Below, one piece after another: positions 1 to 7,495 of a stretch of 64,000 bases of DNA (positions are counted from its first letter, which is position 1; every line of letters starts with the position of its first letter). Below the pieces are notes generated by a model. It was not told where the DNA came from. It did no database searches and saw only the letters and a list, made by a program, of their open reading frames with translations. The DNA lies in assembly GCF_048820935.1 (NCBI RefSeq), contig NZ_JBMERD010000003.1:203515-267514 (forward strand). Direction: 5' to 3'. A program made the position numbers and the translations under genes. The stretch comes from Algicoccus sp048820935 (GTDB lineage Bacteria; Pseudomonadota; Gammaproteobacteria; Burkholderiales; Burkholderiaceae_B).

Positions 1-491
1 TCTTTGTAATGTGTCTGAATGATGGACCGTTGATCGGCAGACAGGCTGTCCCAGAATCCTAACCATTGACCTTGGATTGTTTCGCGAGATTTCTGGAATT
101 GTGCGAAACGCTCGTTTTGTTGTTCAAACATGGCCTTAGGATCAAAGTTGGGTGCAGCCTCTTTGTCGGCTTTGCGTAATTTCTGCATGCGTTCACGATT
201 GGCGTCGAACATTGCCTTTGAGGCTGTTTGAGCATCGTGGTATTTCAGCTTTTGTGCATCCGTCAACTTGAGCTGTTCAAGCACGGGTGCAGGTAATTGC
301 ATTTGCATGCCAGCGCCCATTTTAAAACCGCGGTCACCGTGTTTTTTGAATTGTTGGCAATTTTGGCCGCCACGTTGACTGTGGAATTCGCCATCGTGTT
401 TCTTGCCATGACCTTGTGCCATGGCAACGCCACTGGCGAGTGTGAGCGCCAAACCAGCGATGAGGGGGCGGATATAAGTTGCTTTACGCAT
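1..491 (-). CDS. Spy/CpxP-like periplasmic protein (3' end outside window)
   Basis: The frame reads from an ATG at 489-491 to the window edge without a stop, giving 163 residues of an unfinished protein. The start is preceded by a clear AAAGGAG site. Residues 1-25 form a signal peptide ending in AMA, so the product is exported to the periplasm. The mature part is charged and predicted all-helical, with an LTDAQ segment near residue 80 that resembles the LTxxQ motif of the Spy/CpxP/CpxP-like chaperone and metal-stress family, and many Met, His and Gln residues. Known members are small ATP-independent chaperones or envelope-stress sensors. The family call rests on architecture and the short motif, so the exact role is inferred. 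A pair of direct repeats upstream (548-596) suggests two-component control. Confidence 0.75.
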   Translation of the reverse strand, partial: MRKATYIRPLIAGLALTLASGVAMAQGHGKKHDGEFHSQRGGQNCQQFKKHGDRGFKMGAGMQMQLPAPVLEQLKLTDAQKLKYHDAQTASKAMFDANRERMQKLRKADKEAAPNFDPKAMFEQQNERFAQFQKSRETIQGQWLGFWDSLSADQRSIIQTHYK

Positions 492-547
492 CAGAGAACT
501 CCTTTGTTCGTTGTGTTGATTGGACGATTCCATTGTGCGATTAAAGC

Positions 548-596
548 TGTTTCAAAGGTATTACAGAATCTTCGAAAGTTGTTTCAAATTGTTACA
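548..596 (-). promoter_or_regulatory. Two direct repeats upstream of the Spy-like gene, possible response-regulator site
   Basis: On the minus strand the motif TGTAACAATTTGAAACA (580-596) recurs as TGTAATACCTTTGAAACA (548-565). The copies start 32 bp apart, close to three helical turns, in the same orientation, 57-105 bp before the start codon. Tandem half-sites of this kind are typical of OmpR-family regulators such as CpxR. The regulator is an inference. Confidence 0.4.
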
Positions 597-633
597 AGGT
601 GCTTACTAGATATGATGTCATAGGCTAGTGAGT

Positions 634-1902
634 TCAGGATACAGCCGCTCGAAGCGGAACTTCTGGAATATTGGGATCTTGCGGACGTTTGGCTAACCAG
701 AATACCAAAGAACCAAAGAGCGCAATAATGGATAAGACCGTGAAAGCCACTCGATAGTTGCCTGTGGCATCACCCAATGCGCCGGACAACAGTGGACCGA
801 TTGATTGGCTGAGTGCAGTAATGCCTGCCGATAAACCCAGAATCATGCCGATGGCGCGGCGTCCAAAGTAGTCTGCCCGAATGGCTTGCATGAAGGGTCC
901 GCGAATACCCCAAGCCAATCCGTGACCGACTGCAAAAAACACCAATTCAATTGCGCCGGTCGCATAAGTGAGTGATAGCATGGCGCTGGCATGTAAAAGC
1001 ATACAGAGAGAAGCGACCTTACGCTTGTCGAATTTATCGCCTAGATAACCACCGAATAGCACACCACAGACCTGACAGGCTGTCATGAGCATAATGAAAT
1101 ATGACGCTTGTGCAATGGTGTAATCCAGTGCAATGCGCATGTGGTTAATGGCGTGCGTGTTGACGGAAGCCACCACAATTAATGCAATGCCATGCCCCAG
1201 TGCTAAAAGCCAGAAAGCCCGTGTGCGTAGGGCTTGTTTGGCCGTGAAGTTAGCTTCGACTGGTGCGAGGTCAGTTTGTTTTGCGTGTCGCTGCTGTTTA
1301 GCCTGAAAGTTTTTACCATCCACGACTTCGCCATAATCTTCGGGGCGATGACGAAACAGACTAGCAAGGGGTAATCCAACCAGAAGAACCAATAGGCCAC
1401 TGCCCATGGCAGTTTCACGCCAACCAAACGCTTGGATGGCGCCGGCAATGATAGGAACAAATACACCACCCAGCGCAAATCCCAGTCCAACGACTGACAA
1501 AGCACGGGCACGTTTTTTTTCAAACCAGTTGATGACGGCAACGTTTAAAGGAAAGTAGCCTGCCATGGAGGCGCCGACGGCGACAATTCCGATGGCTAGA
1601 TAGAATTCACCTAAGGTGTCAATCTGGCTTAAATAGATAAAACCAGTTCCAAATAGGGCGGCACCCATCATGATGACACCGCGAGCCCCAAATTTATCTA
1701 AAAAATACCCTAGAACTGGACCAAGAATCGCTGCTTCAGCAGACAAGAGTGCTGAAGCACCCGAAACCGATGTCTTGCTCCATTCCATTTCGACTGTGAG
1801 CACTGCTAGGTAAGCACCGAACGCCTGATGCAAGAGCATGGCTTGCATGATTTGCAGCAAAGCCGCTGCACCGACCATTTTCCAGCCGTAAAAGATTTTC
1901 AA
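634..1902 (-). CDS. MFS transporter
   Basis: This 422-residue protein has about twelve hydrophobic segments and a long central cytoplasmic loop near residues 190-225, the layout of the major facilitator superfamily. The sequence resembles the monocarboxylate/oxalate-formate (OFA, MCT-like) branch: FYGWKMV at the N-terminus and a loop DKFGARG between TM2 and TM3. Such carriers move small organic acids with protons or by exchange across the inner membrane; the substrate here is unknown. The start is a TTG codon at 1900-1902 with GAGG eight bases upstream. It lies 52 bp downstream of the glycosyltransferase gene on the same strand, so the two may be cotranscribed, although no functional link is evident. 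Confidence 0.85.
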   Translation of the reverse strand: MKIFYGWKMVGAAALLQIMQAMLLHQAFGAYLAVLTVEMEWSKTSVSGASALLSAEAAILGPVLGYFLDKFGARGVIMMGAALFGTGFIYLSQIDTLGEFYLAIGIVAVGASMAGYFPLNVAVINWFEKKRARALSVVGLGFALGGVFVPIIAGAIQAFGWRETAMGSGLLVLLVGLPLASLFRHRPEDYGEVVDGKNFQAKQQRHAKQTDLAPVEANFTAKQALRTRAFWLLALGHGIALIVVASVNTHAINHMRIALDYTIAQASYFIMLMTACQVCGVLFGGYLGDKFDKRKVASLCMLLHASAMLSLTYATGAIELVFFAVGHGLAWGIRGPFMQAIRADYFGRRAIGMILGLSAGITALSQSIGPLLSGALGDATGNYRVAFTVLSIIALFGSLVFWLAKRPQDPNIPEVPLRAAVS

Positions 1903-1954
1903 AGCAGAGCCTCGTGTTGGATAGGAGGTTGATTAGACTCGGTCAGTGAGGTTG

Positions 1955-3025
1955 TCATGTGTTGTTTGAAGCACGAGAATCTGTGATTTGCCGCACAATC
2001 GCTTGCGCATCAAGGTTGTCTATGTCGGTCACATTGATACTTTTATCATTGAGTACACCGTAATGGATGGGACTGGTGGCGGTATAAAGGCCGACACAGC
2101 GAGCATTGGCCGCATCGGCCAAATGCAGTGGGCCGGTATCGCCACAGACAAATAAATCCATCGCGCTGAGCACGGCGCCGAGCTCACGTAAATCAGCACT
2201 CGCAAAAGTGACTGTTTCCGGTGTCAACGGGGTCGTGATATCTGGACTGAGGATCTCAACCCATTGGGTATTGTGATGAGTCGCTTCATCAAACTTCTGA
2301 CGAATTGTGTGCCAAGTTGCATCATCAATAATCTTGTTACCCCGAGCACCTCGGAAATACGCAAAACACCAAGGTGCATCCGCTTGAAGGATGCTCACGG
2401 TCTGCCAGGCTTTTTCTTGCTCTCGTTCGGTGAATTCAATCGTGTGTGAGACTTGGCCCACCGAATGACCCAATGCACTTAAGATTGTGAGTGGTGATAG
2501 GGCAGCATGGTGTGAAGCAGGTGTTTGTTGGATCGCATGCCGAAATACACCCACTGTCTTGCCATCATGGAAAGCGACTTTGTTGCGTGCATGAATAAAT
2601 GCGCAAATTAGTGTGTCACTGGCCGAGTTATGTGGCATGAGCAACAGGTCGTAGACGTTATGTCGCACCTTACGCATCGTTTTGAGGAACGGTAAAAATG
2701 TTGCAAACGCAAACTGCGACACAAAGGTGTGTCGTAAACCTAAATTCAAAAAGATACGACTTTGTCCTTGATGGATGATCATGAGATCAATCTGGGCATT
2801 GGGGTAAGCGTGTCTGACTTCGCGGATAAAAGGCAACAAAAAATACATATTGCCGATTCGCTTGTTGTTGCGAACAACGAGGATTTGTCGGACATCTTCG
2901 TTCGGTAAACGTGTCTCGGTGAGATGTCGACTGTGACCCAACCAGCGGTTGAGGCGAGTTGCTAAACCCAATGTGGAGCGGCGGCGCAGACGATCCAAGC
3001 GCCGTAAGAAATTGCTCAATGGCAT
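1955..3025 (-). CDS. Glycosyltransferase family 9 (ADP-heptose:LPS heptosyltransferase-like)
   Basis: The 356-residue product shows the GT9 pattern: an N-terminal Rossmann half with ILVVRNNKRIGNMYFLLPFI near residues 48-67, and a C-terminal half with CGDTGPLHLADA followed by GLYTATSPIHYG, where family members bind the nucleotide-sugar. GT9 enzymes add heptose to the lipopolysaccharide inner core on the cytoplasmic face of the inner membrane. A basic N-terminal stretch of about 30 residues (many Arg and Leu) precedes the catalytic fold and may aid membrane association. No other LPS gene is adjacent, so which sugar is transferred is unknown. The ATG at 3023-3025 has only a weak ribosome site. 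The gene precedes the MFS gene on the same strand. Confidence 0.85.
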   Translation of the reverse strand: MPLSNFLRRLDRLRRRSTLGLATRLNRWLGHSRHLTETRLPNEDVRQILVVRNNKRIGNMYFLLPFIREVRHAYPNAQIDLMIIHQGQSRIFLNLGLRHTFVSQFAFATFLPFLKTMRKVRHNVYDLLLMPHNSASDTLICAFIHARNKVAFHDGKTVGVFRHAIQQTPASHHAALSPLTILSALGHSVGQVSHTIEFTEREQEKAWQTVSILQADAPWCFAYFRGARGNKIIDDATWHTIRQKFDEATHHNTQWVEILSPDITTPLTPETVTFASADLRELGAVLSAMDLFVCGDTGPLHLADAANARCVGLYTATSPIHYGVLNDKSINVTDIDNLDAQAIVRQITDSRASNNT

Positions 3026-3133
3026 GTGACAACGAGCCTTAGCAAAAAGAGTAAAGAGAAGACTGAAGCCCGATCTTATCGTAAGGCAGGGGTTTTGGGC
3101 GATTTGATGGGGAGGTTTATGAAGAAGGACGCA

Positions 3134-3180
3134 TAAAAAACAACGGGCACGACCCGAAGGTGTGCCCGCACTGTTTTTTA
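3134..3180. terminator. Bidirectional terminator after metY
   Basis: CGGGCAC (3144-3150) pairs with GTGCCCG around a short loop. A-rich and T-rich tracts flank the stem on both sides, so it can end transcription on either strand. It follows metY directly on the minus strand. Confidence 0.8.
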
Positions 3181-3187
3181 TGAACGA

Positions 3188-4471
3188 TTAAACGTTCTCA
3201 AGCGCTTGAGCCAGATCGGCTTTCAGGTCTTCGATGTTTTCAATACCGATGGACAAACGAACCATGCCTTCACTGACACCTGCGAGTGCCAGCTCTTCCG
3301 GATTGAGCTGACGGTGTGTTGTGGAAGCTGGGTGTGTCGCCAGTGACTTGTTGTCACCGATGTTGACCAAGCGTGTGAAAAGTTTCAGACCATCCAAGAA
3401 GCGGGCGCCAGCGGCACGGGCGTCATCGGAGGTCTCTTTCAGATTAAAGGACAAGATGCCAGAGGCTTTGCCATTCATTTGACGTTGCACCAATTCGTGG
3501 TCGGGGTGGTTTGGCAAACCAGCGTACTGAACCGATTCGACTTTCGGATGATCTTGCAAGAATTGTGCCAAGGCCTGTGCGTTTTCGCAGATACGATCCA
3601 TGCGCAAGGGCAGTGTTTCAATCCCTTGCATGATTTGGAACGCATTAAACGGCGAAAGGGCACCCCCGGTGTTGCGCAGTGGCACTACACGAGCACGACC
3701 AATGTAAGCGGCTTTGCCCAAGGCTTCGGTGTAGACCACGCCGTGATAGCTGACGTCGGGTTCGTTCAGACGTTTGAAACGTTCTTTGTGTTCAGCCCAT
3801 GGGAAGTTGCCACTGTCGATAATTGCGCCAGCCAGGGTCGTTCCGTGACCACCCATGTATTTGGTGAGGGCATGAACCACGATGTCAGCGCCATGCTCAA
3901 TCGGACGCAGCAAATAGGGGCTGGGTACGGTGTTGTCCACAATGAGTGGCAAACCATGGGAATGGGCAATTTCAGCAAGTGCAGCGATATCTGTGACGTT
4001 GCCTAAGGGGTTGCCGATGGATTCACAGAAAATGGCTTTGGTGCGCTCATCAATGTGTTGTGCAAAGCTCGCGGGATCGCGTGCATCAGCAAATCGCACT
4101 TCAATCCCTTGTTGTGGGAAGGTGTGCGCAAAGAGGTTGTATGTCCCGCCATACAGGGTGCTGGCTGAGATGATGTTGTCGCCTGCTTCTGCGATGGTTT
4201 GGATGGCGTATGTGATGGCGGTCATGCCAGAAGCCACCGACAGGGCTGCGATACCACCTTCGAGTGCTGCAACACGTTGCTCAAGTGCATCACAACTTGG
4301 GTTGGTGATCCGAGTGTAGATATTACCAGGTACTTTTAAATCAAAGAGATCGGCACCATGCTGGGCACTGTCAAACGCATAGGCAACAGTCTGATAAATG
4401 GGTGTGGCGACTGATTTGGTGGTCGGTTCAGGCGAGTAACCTGCATGTACAGCCAAAGTCTCAAATTTCAT
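3188..4471 (-). CDS. metY: O-acetylhomoserine sulfhydrylase (MetY)
   Basis: This 427-residue PLP enzyme matches the Cys/Met-metabolism family at full length. The PLP-binding Lys204 lies in HALTKYMGGHG, SGMTAI (81-86) is the usual phosphate-binding segment, and IYTRITNPSCDALEQRVAALE (51-71 region) is typical of the MetY subgroup. The family makes homocysteine (or methionine) from O-acetylhomoserine and sulfide or methanethiol in the cytoplasm. The roughly 430-residue length and the inserted region around 230-260 favour MetY over the shorter MetB/MetC/MetZ enzymes. It stands alone between terminators, and I see no obvious SAM riboswitch in the 177 bp upstream. Confidence 0.93.
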   Translation of the reverse strand: MKFETLAVHAGYSPEPTTKSVATPIYQTVAYAFDSAQHGADLFDLKVPGNIYTRITNPSCDALEQRVAALEGGIAALSVASGMTAITYAIQTIAEAGDNIISASTLYGGTYNLFAHTFPQQGIEVRFADARDPASFAQHIDERTKAIFCESIGNPLGNVTDIAALAEIAHSHGLPLIVDNTVPSPYLLRPIEHGADIVVHALTKYMGGHGTTLAGAIIDSGNFPWAEHKERFKRLNEPDVSYHGVVYTEALGKAAYIGRARVVPLRNTGGALSPFNAFQIMQGIETLPLRMDRICENAQALAQFLQDHPKVESVQYAGLPNHPDHELVQRQMNGKASGILSFNLKETSDDARAAGARFLDGLKLFTRLVNIGDNKSLATHPASTTHRQLNPEELALAGVSEGMVRLSIGIENIEDLKADLAQALENV

Positions 4472-4570
4472 TCATGACTCCATCGGTAGATTTTAAACAC
4501 ATGTCACTATATCGGCATATTGAAGCGTTTCCAAATAATTTTTGGAAATATGCTCAGAAGTTAGATGCAC

Positions 4571-4600
4571 AAAGAAACAGCCATCACACGGATGGCTGTG
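4571..4600 (-). terminator. Terminator after the SDR gene
   Basis: CAGCCATC (4578-4585) pairs perfectly with GATGGCTG (4591-4598) around a five-base loop. On the minus strand it is followed by TTTCTTT. It lies about 50 bp past the stop of the SDR gene. Confidence 0.65.
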
Positions 4601-4648
4601 AATTAATCAATAATCCTGAGTGAAATTCTCAGAGATTGTGACGCGATT

Positions 4649-5443
4649 TTAGGGCGTGGCGCTGGTAATCCCCCCGTCGACTACGAGTGTTTGTCCCGTA
4701 ATGTAGCGGGCTTCATCGCTGGCAAGGAATAAAACGGCATTGGCGACATCCCAAGCATCGCCCATCTTACCCATGGGAACCTGTTGGTGGCGGTGTGCCA
4801 CAAAGGCATCGTAATCACCCCCTGCATATTTGTTGGCCAATCGCTCGACAAGAGGTGTAAACATTAGGCCGGGTGCGACACAATTCAGACGAATGCCTCG
4901 GTTTGCGTAGATGACCGCTGTGGTTTTTGTGAACTGCATGAGGGCAGCCTTACCCGCTGCGTAACCAACTTGGGGTTTGCCGATGTAGCGCAATCCGGCT
5001 ACAGAGGAAATGTTGACGATCGATCCAGAGCCTTGTTCTTCCATGATCGGCAAAACGTATTTAGATGTGAGGTAGGCTGATGAGACGTTTAGATCAAGCT
5101 GATCTTGCCAAACCTCTTCAGTCAGTTCGACTGGTCCGCCTGGTTCAGAACGTCCGACGTTATTGACCAGAATATCGATACGTCCAAAGCGATCCATGCA
5201 GGCTTTGATCATGGCCTGAACTTGTTCAGTATCCGTCACATCGCACGCCATCACTTCGGCTTCACCCCCTTCTTCGCGAATGATGTCTGCTGTGACCTGA
5301 GCTGCATCAAGCTGTAAATCAACACCAAAGACTTTGGCACCTTGTCGAGCCAATAAAGCGGCGATGGCTTTTCCGTTGCCCCAGCCTTGTTCGCGGGTTC
5401 CGCAACCAGTCACCAAGGCGACTTTGCCCTGAAGATCTAACAT
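4649..5443 (-). CDS. SDR-family NAD(P)-dependent dehydrogenase
   Basis: The 264-residue protein is a classical short-chain dehydrogenase. It has a glycine-rich nucleotide motif TGCGTREQGWG near residue 12, NNVG at 94-97, the catalytic serine in NISSVAG (146-147), and Tyr161/Lys165 in GYAAGKAAL. An acidic Asp42 at the end of beta-2 favours NAD over NADP. It oxidises or reduces a hydroxyl/keto pair on an unknown substrate. A strong AGGAGG lies before the ATG. It is a single gene upstream of the insertion sequence, with its own terminator. Confidence 0.88.
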   Translation of the reverse strand: MLDLQGKVALVTGCGTREQGWGNGKAIAALLARQGAKVFGVDLQLDAAQVTADIIREEGGEAEVMACDVTDTEQVQAMIKACMDRFGRIDILVNNVGRSEPGGPVELTEEVWQDQLDLNVSSAYLTSKYVLPIMEEQGSGSIVNISSVAGLRYIGKPQVGYAAGKAALMQFTKTTAVIYANRGIRLNCVAPGLMFTPLVERLANKYAGGDYDAFVAHRHQQVPMGKMGDAWDVANAVLFLASDEARYITGQTLVVDGGITSATP

Positions 5444-5604
5444 ATCAATCCTCCTGAAGGAATGTCGTGCTTACTTTTAAATTGTGATGGTGCTTATCAT
5501 GCCTGTGAGGATGAACTGCGCGCAAGTGGTTTTACGTCGTCTCCATAGTCTGAGTCATGTCTGGCTAATTTGTATTGTGATTGTGGCAGTGTGAATACAC
5601 CCTC

Positions 5605-5690
5605 TCATCATGCTGCGCATGATAAGGGGCTTCTCGCTCCGCGATGACCTTTGGAGTTATTCCAAAGGGTTGAGAGCGTGACCGGTATTC
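5605..5690 (-). ncRNA. Possible omega-RNA (reRNA) scaffold at the 3' end of tnpB
   Basis: The last 80 bases of tnpB fold strongly: CCTTTGGA (5648-5655) pairs with TCCAAAGG (5661-5668), an outer CGCTC (5635-5639) pairs with GAGCG (5674-5678), and the end hairpin 5607-5623 follows. In IS605-family elements the guide RNA of TnpB overlaps the gene's 3' end and continues past the element into flanking DNA, which serves as guide. On that model the guide would be read from just below about 5600 on the minus strand. This is inference from position and structure. Confidence 0.35.
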
Positions 5691-6960
5691 TCGGTTTGCC
5701 GGCAGAGCTTCTGTCTGCTGGCAACTGCCCATCCTTTCGGTGGGTCAGCTTGAGTTTCCATGCCCAGTAACGGGCACCAATGTTGTAGCTGGCATTCAGG
5801 TCGGCGTTGTATTGCTTGCCACTGGCGAACGTGACCAGTTCGTACTGCTTTGGATTGCGCTTAACGCGGCCAGAGCCGTCAAAGGCCCATGAGGATGTGC
5901 CACGGGCATACACGTAAACCACCTTGCCGCCCACCTCGGTGAACTTTTGCTCGATAAGCGTGGCAAGCCGGCGATGAGTCCATGCGTGAAAGCGCTGTTT
6001 CATGCTTGAGCGTTTGGCCACAGCCTTTGGTCGCCATCCTTTGAGGTTTTCCAAAACAATGACGTCCGCGCCCTGTTCAAGGGCGAAGTTCACCAGCTGT
6101 CTAGAAACAGTTTGAGCAATATGCTCGTTATAATGCCGCACCTTGCGGTACAGGGTGCTACAAAAGCCTTGCGAGAGCTTGGCTGTTTTGCGTGCCTTTG
6201 CCCGGATCAGGGTGCAGCACTTATCGCGACGGTCTATGTCCGCTGCCGGATGAAAAAATCTCCGTGCAGCGACAGTGCCGTTTTTGGAAACGATGCTGGC
6301 AACGGCCAGCGTGTTGATGCCGACATCCACGGAACAGATATGCTCACTGGAAGGGAGTGAAACTTTCTTGATGCTGAATGGTACCGACAGATGGCAGTGT
6401 TTGCCGACGATCAGGCTGGGCGATTGTATGGTGTTTTGAAGGTGGCGTTGACGCACCTTCTTGATTCCCATCTCATGCCACAACCATTCTTTACCATCCC
6501 ACAGCTTCAGGTATGCGCGAGTGTAGTCCTCGTTAAACTTGAACAGCTGCCCACGGTACATAGCCGGATAACAGCCAGAGTCTGCATTGAAGACGGGTGG
6601 CTTGGCGGTTCGGCTTTTGCGCTCGCCTCGTTGCCAGGCTGCGTAGCGCGTCAGATAGGACGAAACCTGCCCCTTGGCGAACTCGATCGCAGCGCGGCGC
6701 AAATACGATGGGAACTTGTAGAAGCGCTTTTGGAAATAGGTGTGTCGAGTTTCAGGATTTTTTGCGGTCGGGTGAATCAGGCGCTCAGTTGCTGCGCAAA
6801 AGCTATCTGCCTGGCAAAGCGCCGGCCAATTATTCAGGATGATAATAGACACAGCACGACAAAACGCCCTGTACTCGTGGAGAGTCAGGCGCATCAGCTC
6901 TTTTTGCTGAGCGGTGGCTTGCAGTGGCCACTTGTCAGTGCGTATCATTGCCTTATTCAT
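5608..6960 (-). CDS. tnpB: TnpB RNA-guided nuclease, zinc-ribbon cysteines absent
   Basis: The 450-residue product is an IS605 OrfB/TnpB protein. The RuvC-like catalytic residues are present: Asp212 in SVDVGINTLA, Glu304 in IVLENLKG, and Asp387 in YNADLNASYNIGARY. TnpB proteins cut DNA next to the element's target motif under guidance of an RNA from the element's end, and promote retention of the element. The segment between RuvC-II and RuvC-III, which in most TnpBs carries a four-cysteine zinc ribbon, here reads GTSSWAFDGSGRVKRNPKQY and holds no cysteine at all (residues 353-384). The reading frame is otherwise intact, so this looks like a natural sub-family rather than decay. The last codons overlap the element's end hairpin. 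Confidence 0.92.
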   Translation of the reverse strand: MNKAMIRTDKWPLQATAQQKELMRLTLHEYRAFCRAVSIIILNNWPALCQADSFCAATERLIHPTAKNPETRHTYFQKRFYKFPSYLRRAAIEFAKGQVSSYLTRYAAWQRGERKSRTAKPPVFNADSGCYPAMYRGQLFKFNEDYTRAYLKLWDGKEWLWHEMGIKKVRQRHLQNTIQSPSLIVGKHCHLSVPFSIKKVSLPSSEHICSVDVGINTLAVASIVSKNGTVAARRFFHPAADIDRRDKCCTLIRAKARKTAKLSQGFCSTLYRKVRHYNEHIAQTVSRQLVNFALEQGADVIVLENLKGWRPKAVAKRSSMKQRFHAWTHRRLATLIEQKFTEVGGKVVYVYARGTSSWAFDGSGRVKRNPKQYELVTFASGKQYNADLNASYNIGARYWAWKLKLTHRKDGQLPADRSSAGKPRIPVTLSTLWNNSKGHRGARSPLSCAA

Positions 6961-6983
6961 GATTGATATTTTGGATGATCAAT

Positions 6984-7421
6984 ATGAATAACGCAACACT
7001 AAGAACCAGCAGTCATAGTGCATACAGACTTTATTACCATTTGGTTCTGTCAATGAAGTATAGGCATAAATGTCTGTCGGCACCCATGCTGAACAGGCTT
7101 GATAGCCTGATGCGTGACCTGCTGATCAAATGGCGCTGTGAAATGGTGGAGTTTGGCGGTGAGGCCGATCATGTTCACCTGCTGTTTGAAGCACCGCCGA
7201 CAGTCAAACCGTCCGACCTGGTGCGCAGCCTGAAATCCGTATCAGCCCGGCACATGCGTAAAGAGTTCGCAGCGGAGTTGGCCCCATTTTACTGGAAACC
7301 GTACTTCTGGAACAGTGCTTACGCCCTGATCAGTGTTGGCAGCCGGGCAAATATCGAAACCTTGCTGCGTTACATCGAGAATCAGGATGATCCACGCAAA
7401 ATGGTTAAGCCGCTTGACTAG
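6984..7421 (+). CDS. tnpA: IS200/IS605 Y1 transposase TnpA
   Basis: The 145-residue protein (from the ATG at 6984; in-frame ATG 6975 and TTG 6963 are alternatives) has the whole catalytic set of a Y1 HUH transposase: HVH at 63-65 and the nucleophile Tyr130 in ETLLRYIENQ, with the family start pattern YRLYYHLVLSMKYRHKC. It excises and inserts the element as single-stranded DNA, acting on the subterminal hairpins. It is full length without stops, so the element is probably able to move. Confidence 0.93.
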   Translation: MNNATLRTSSHSAYRLYYHLVLSMKYRHKCLSAPMLNRLDSLMRDLLIKWRCEMVEFGGEADHVHLLFEAPPTVKPSDLVRSLKSVSARHMRKEFAAELAPFYWKPYFWNSAYALISVGSRANIETLLRYIENQDDPRKMVKPLD

Positions 7422-7495
7422 CGCACGATGCTGCGCATACGGGCGTAGGATGCGCGGCTGGTTTGCTCAAGATTTGAAGACCAAGAACAATTGAT

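Larger units (their letters stand above)
5601..7445. mobile_element. IS200/IS605-type insertion sequence with divergent tnpA and tnpB
   Basis: The unit contains a Y1 transposase gene (plus) and a TnpB gene (minus), divergent with 23 bp between starts, as in IS605. Both ends carry small hairpins with the same core and loop orientation: ATGC-TGC-GCAT at 7428-7438 beyond tnpA, and ATCATGC-TGC-GCATGAT at 5607-5623 at the end of tnpB. Matching subterminal hairpins are what IS200/IS605 TnpA recognises. No terminal inverted repeats or target duplications are expected for this family. The exact ends cannot be fixed from one copy and are given approximately. Confidence 0.85.

Noticed and set aside
3479..4006. 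Antisense open frames inside metY
   Set aside because: These follow from the codon bias of metY on the other strand.
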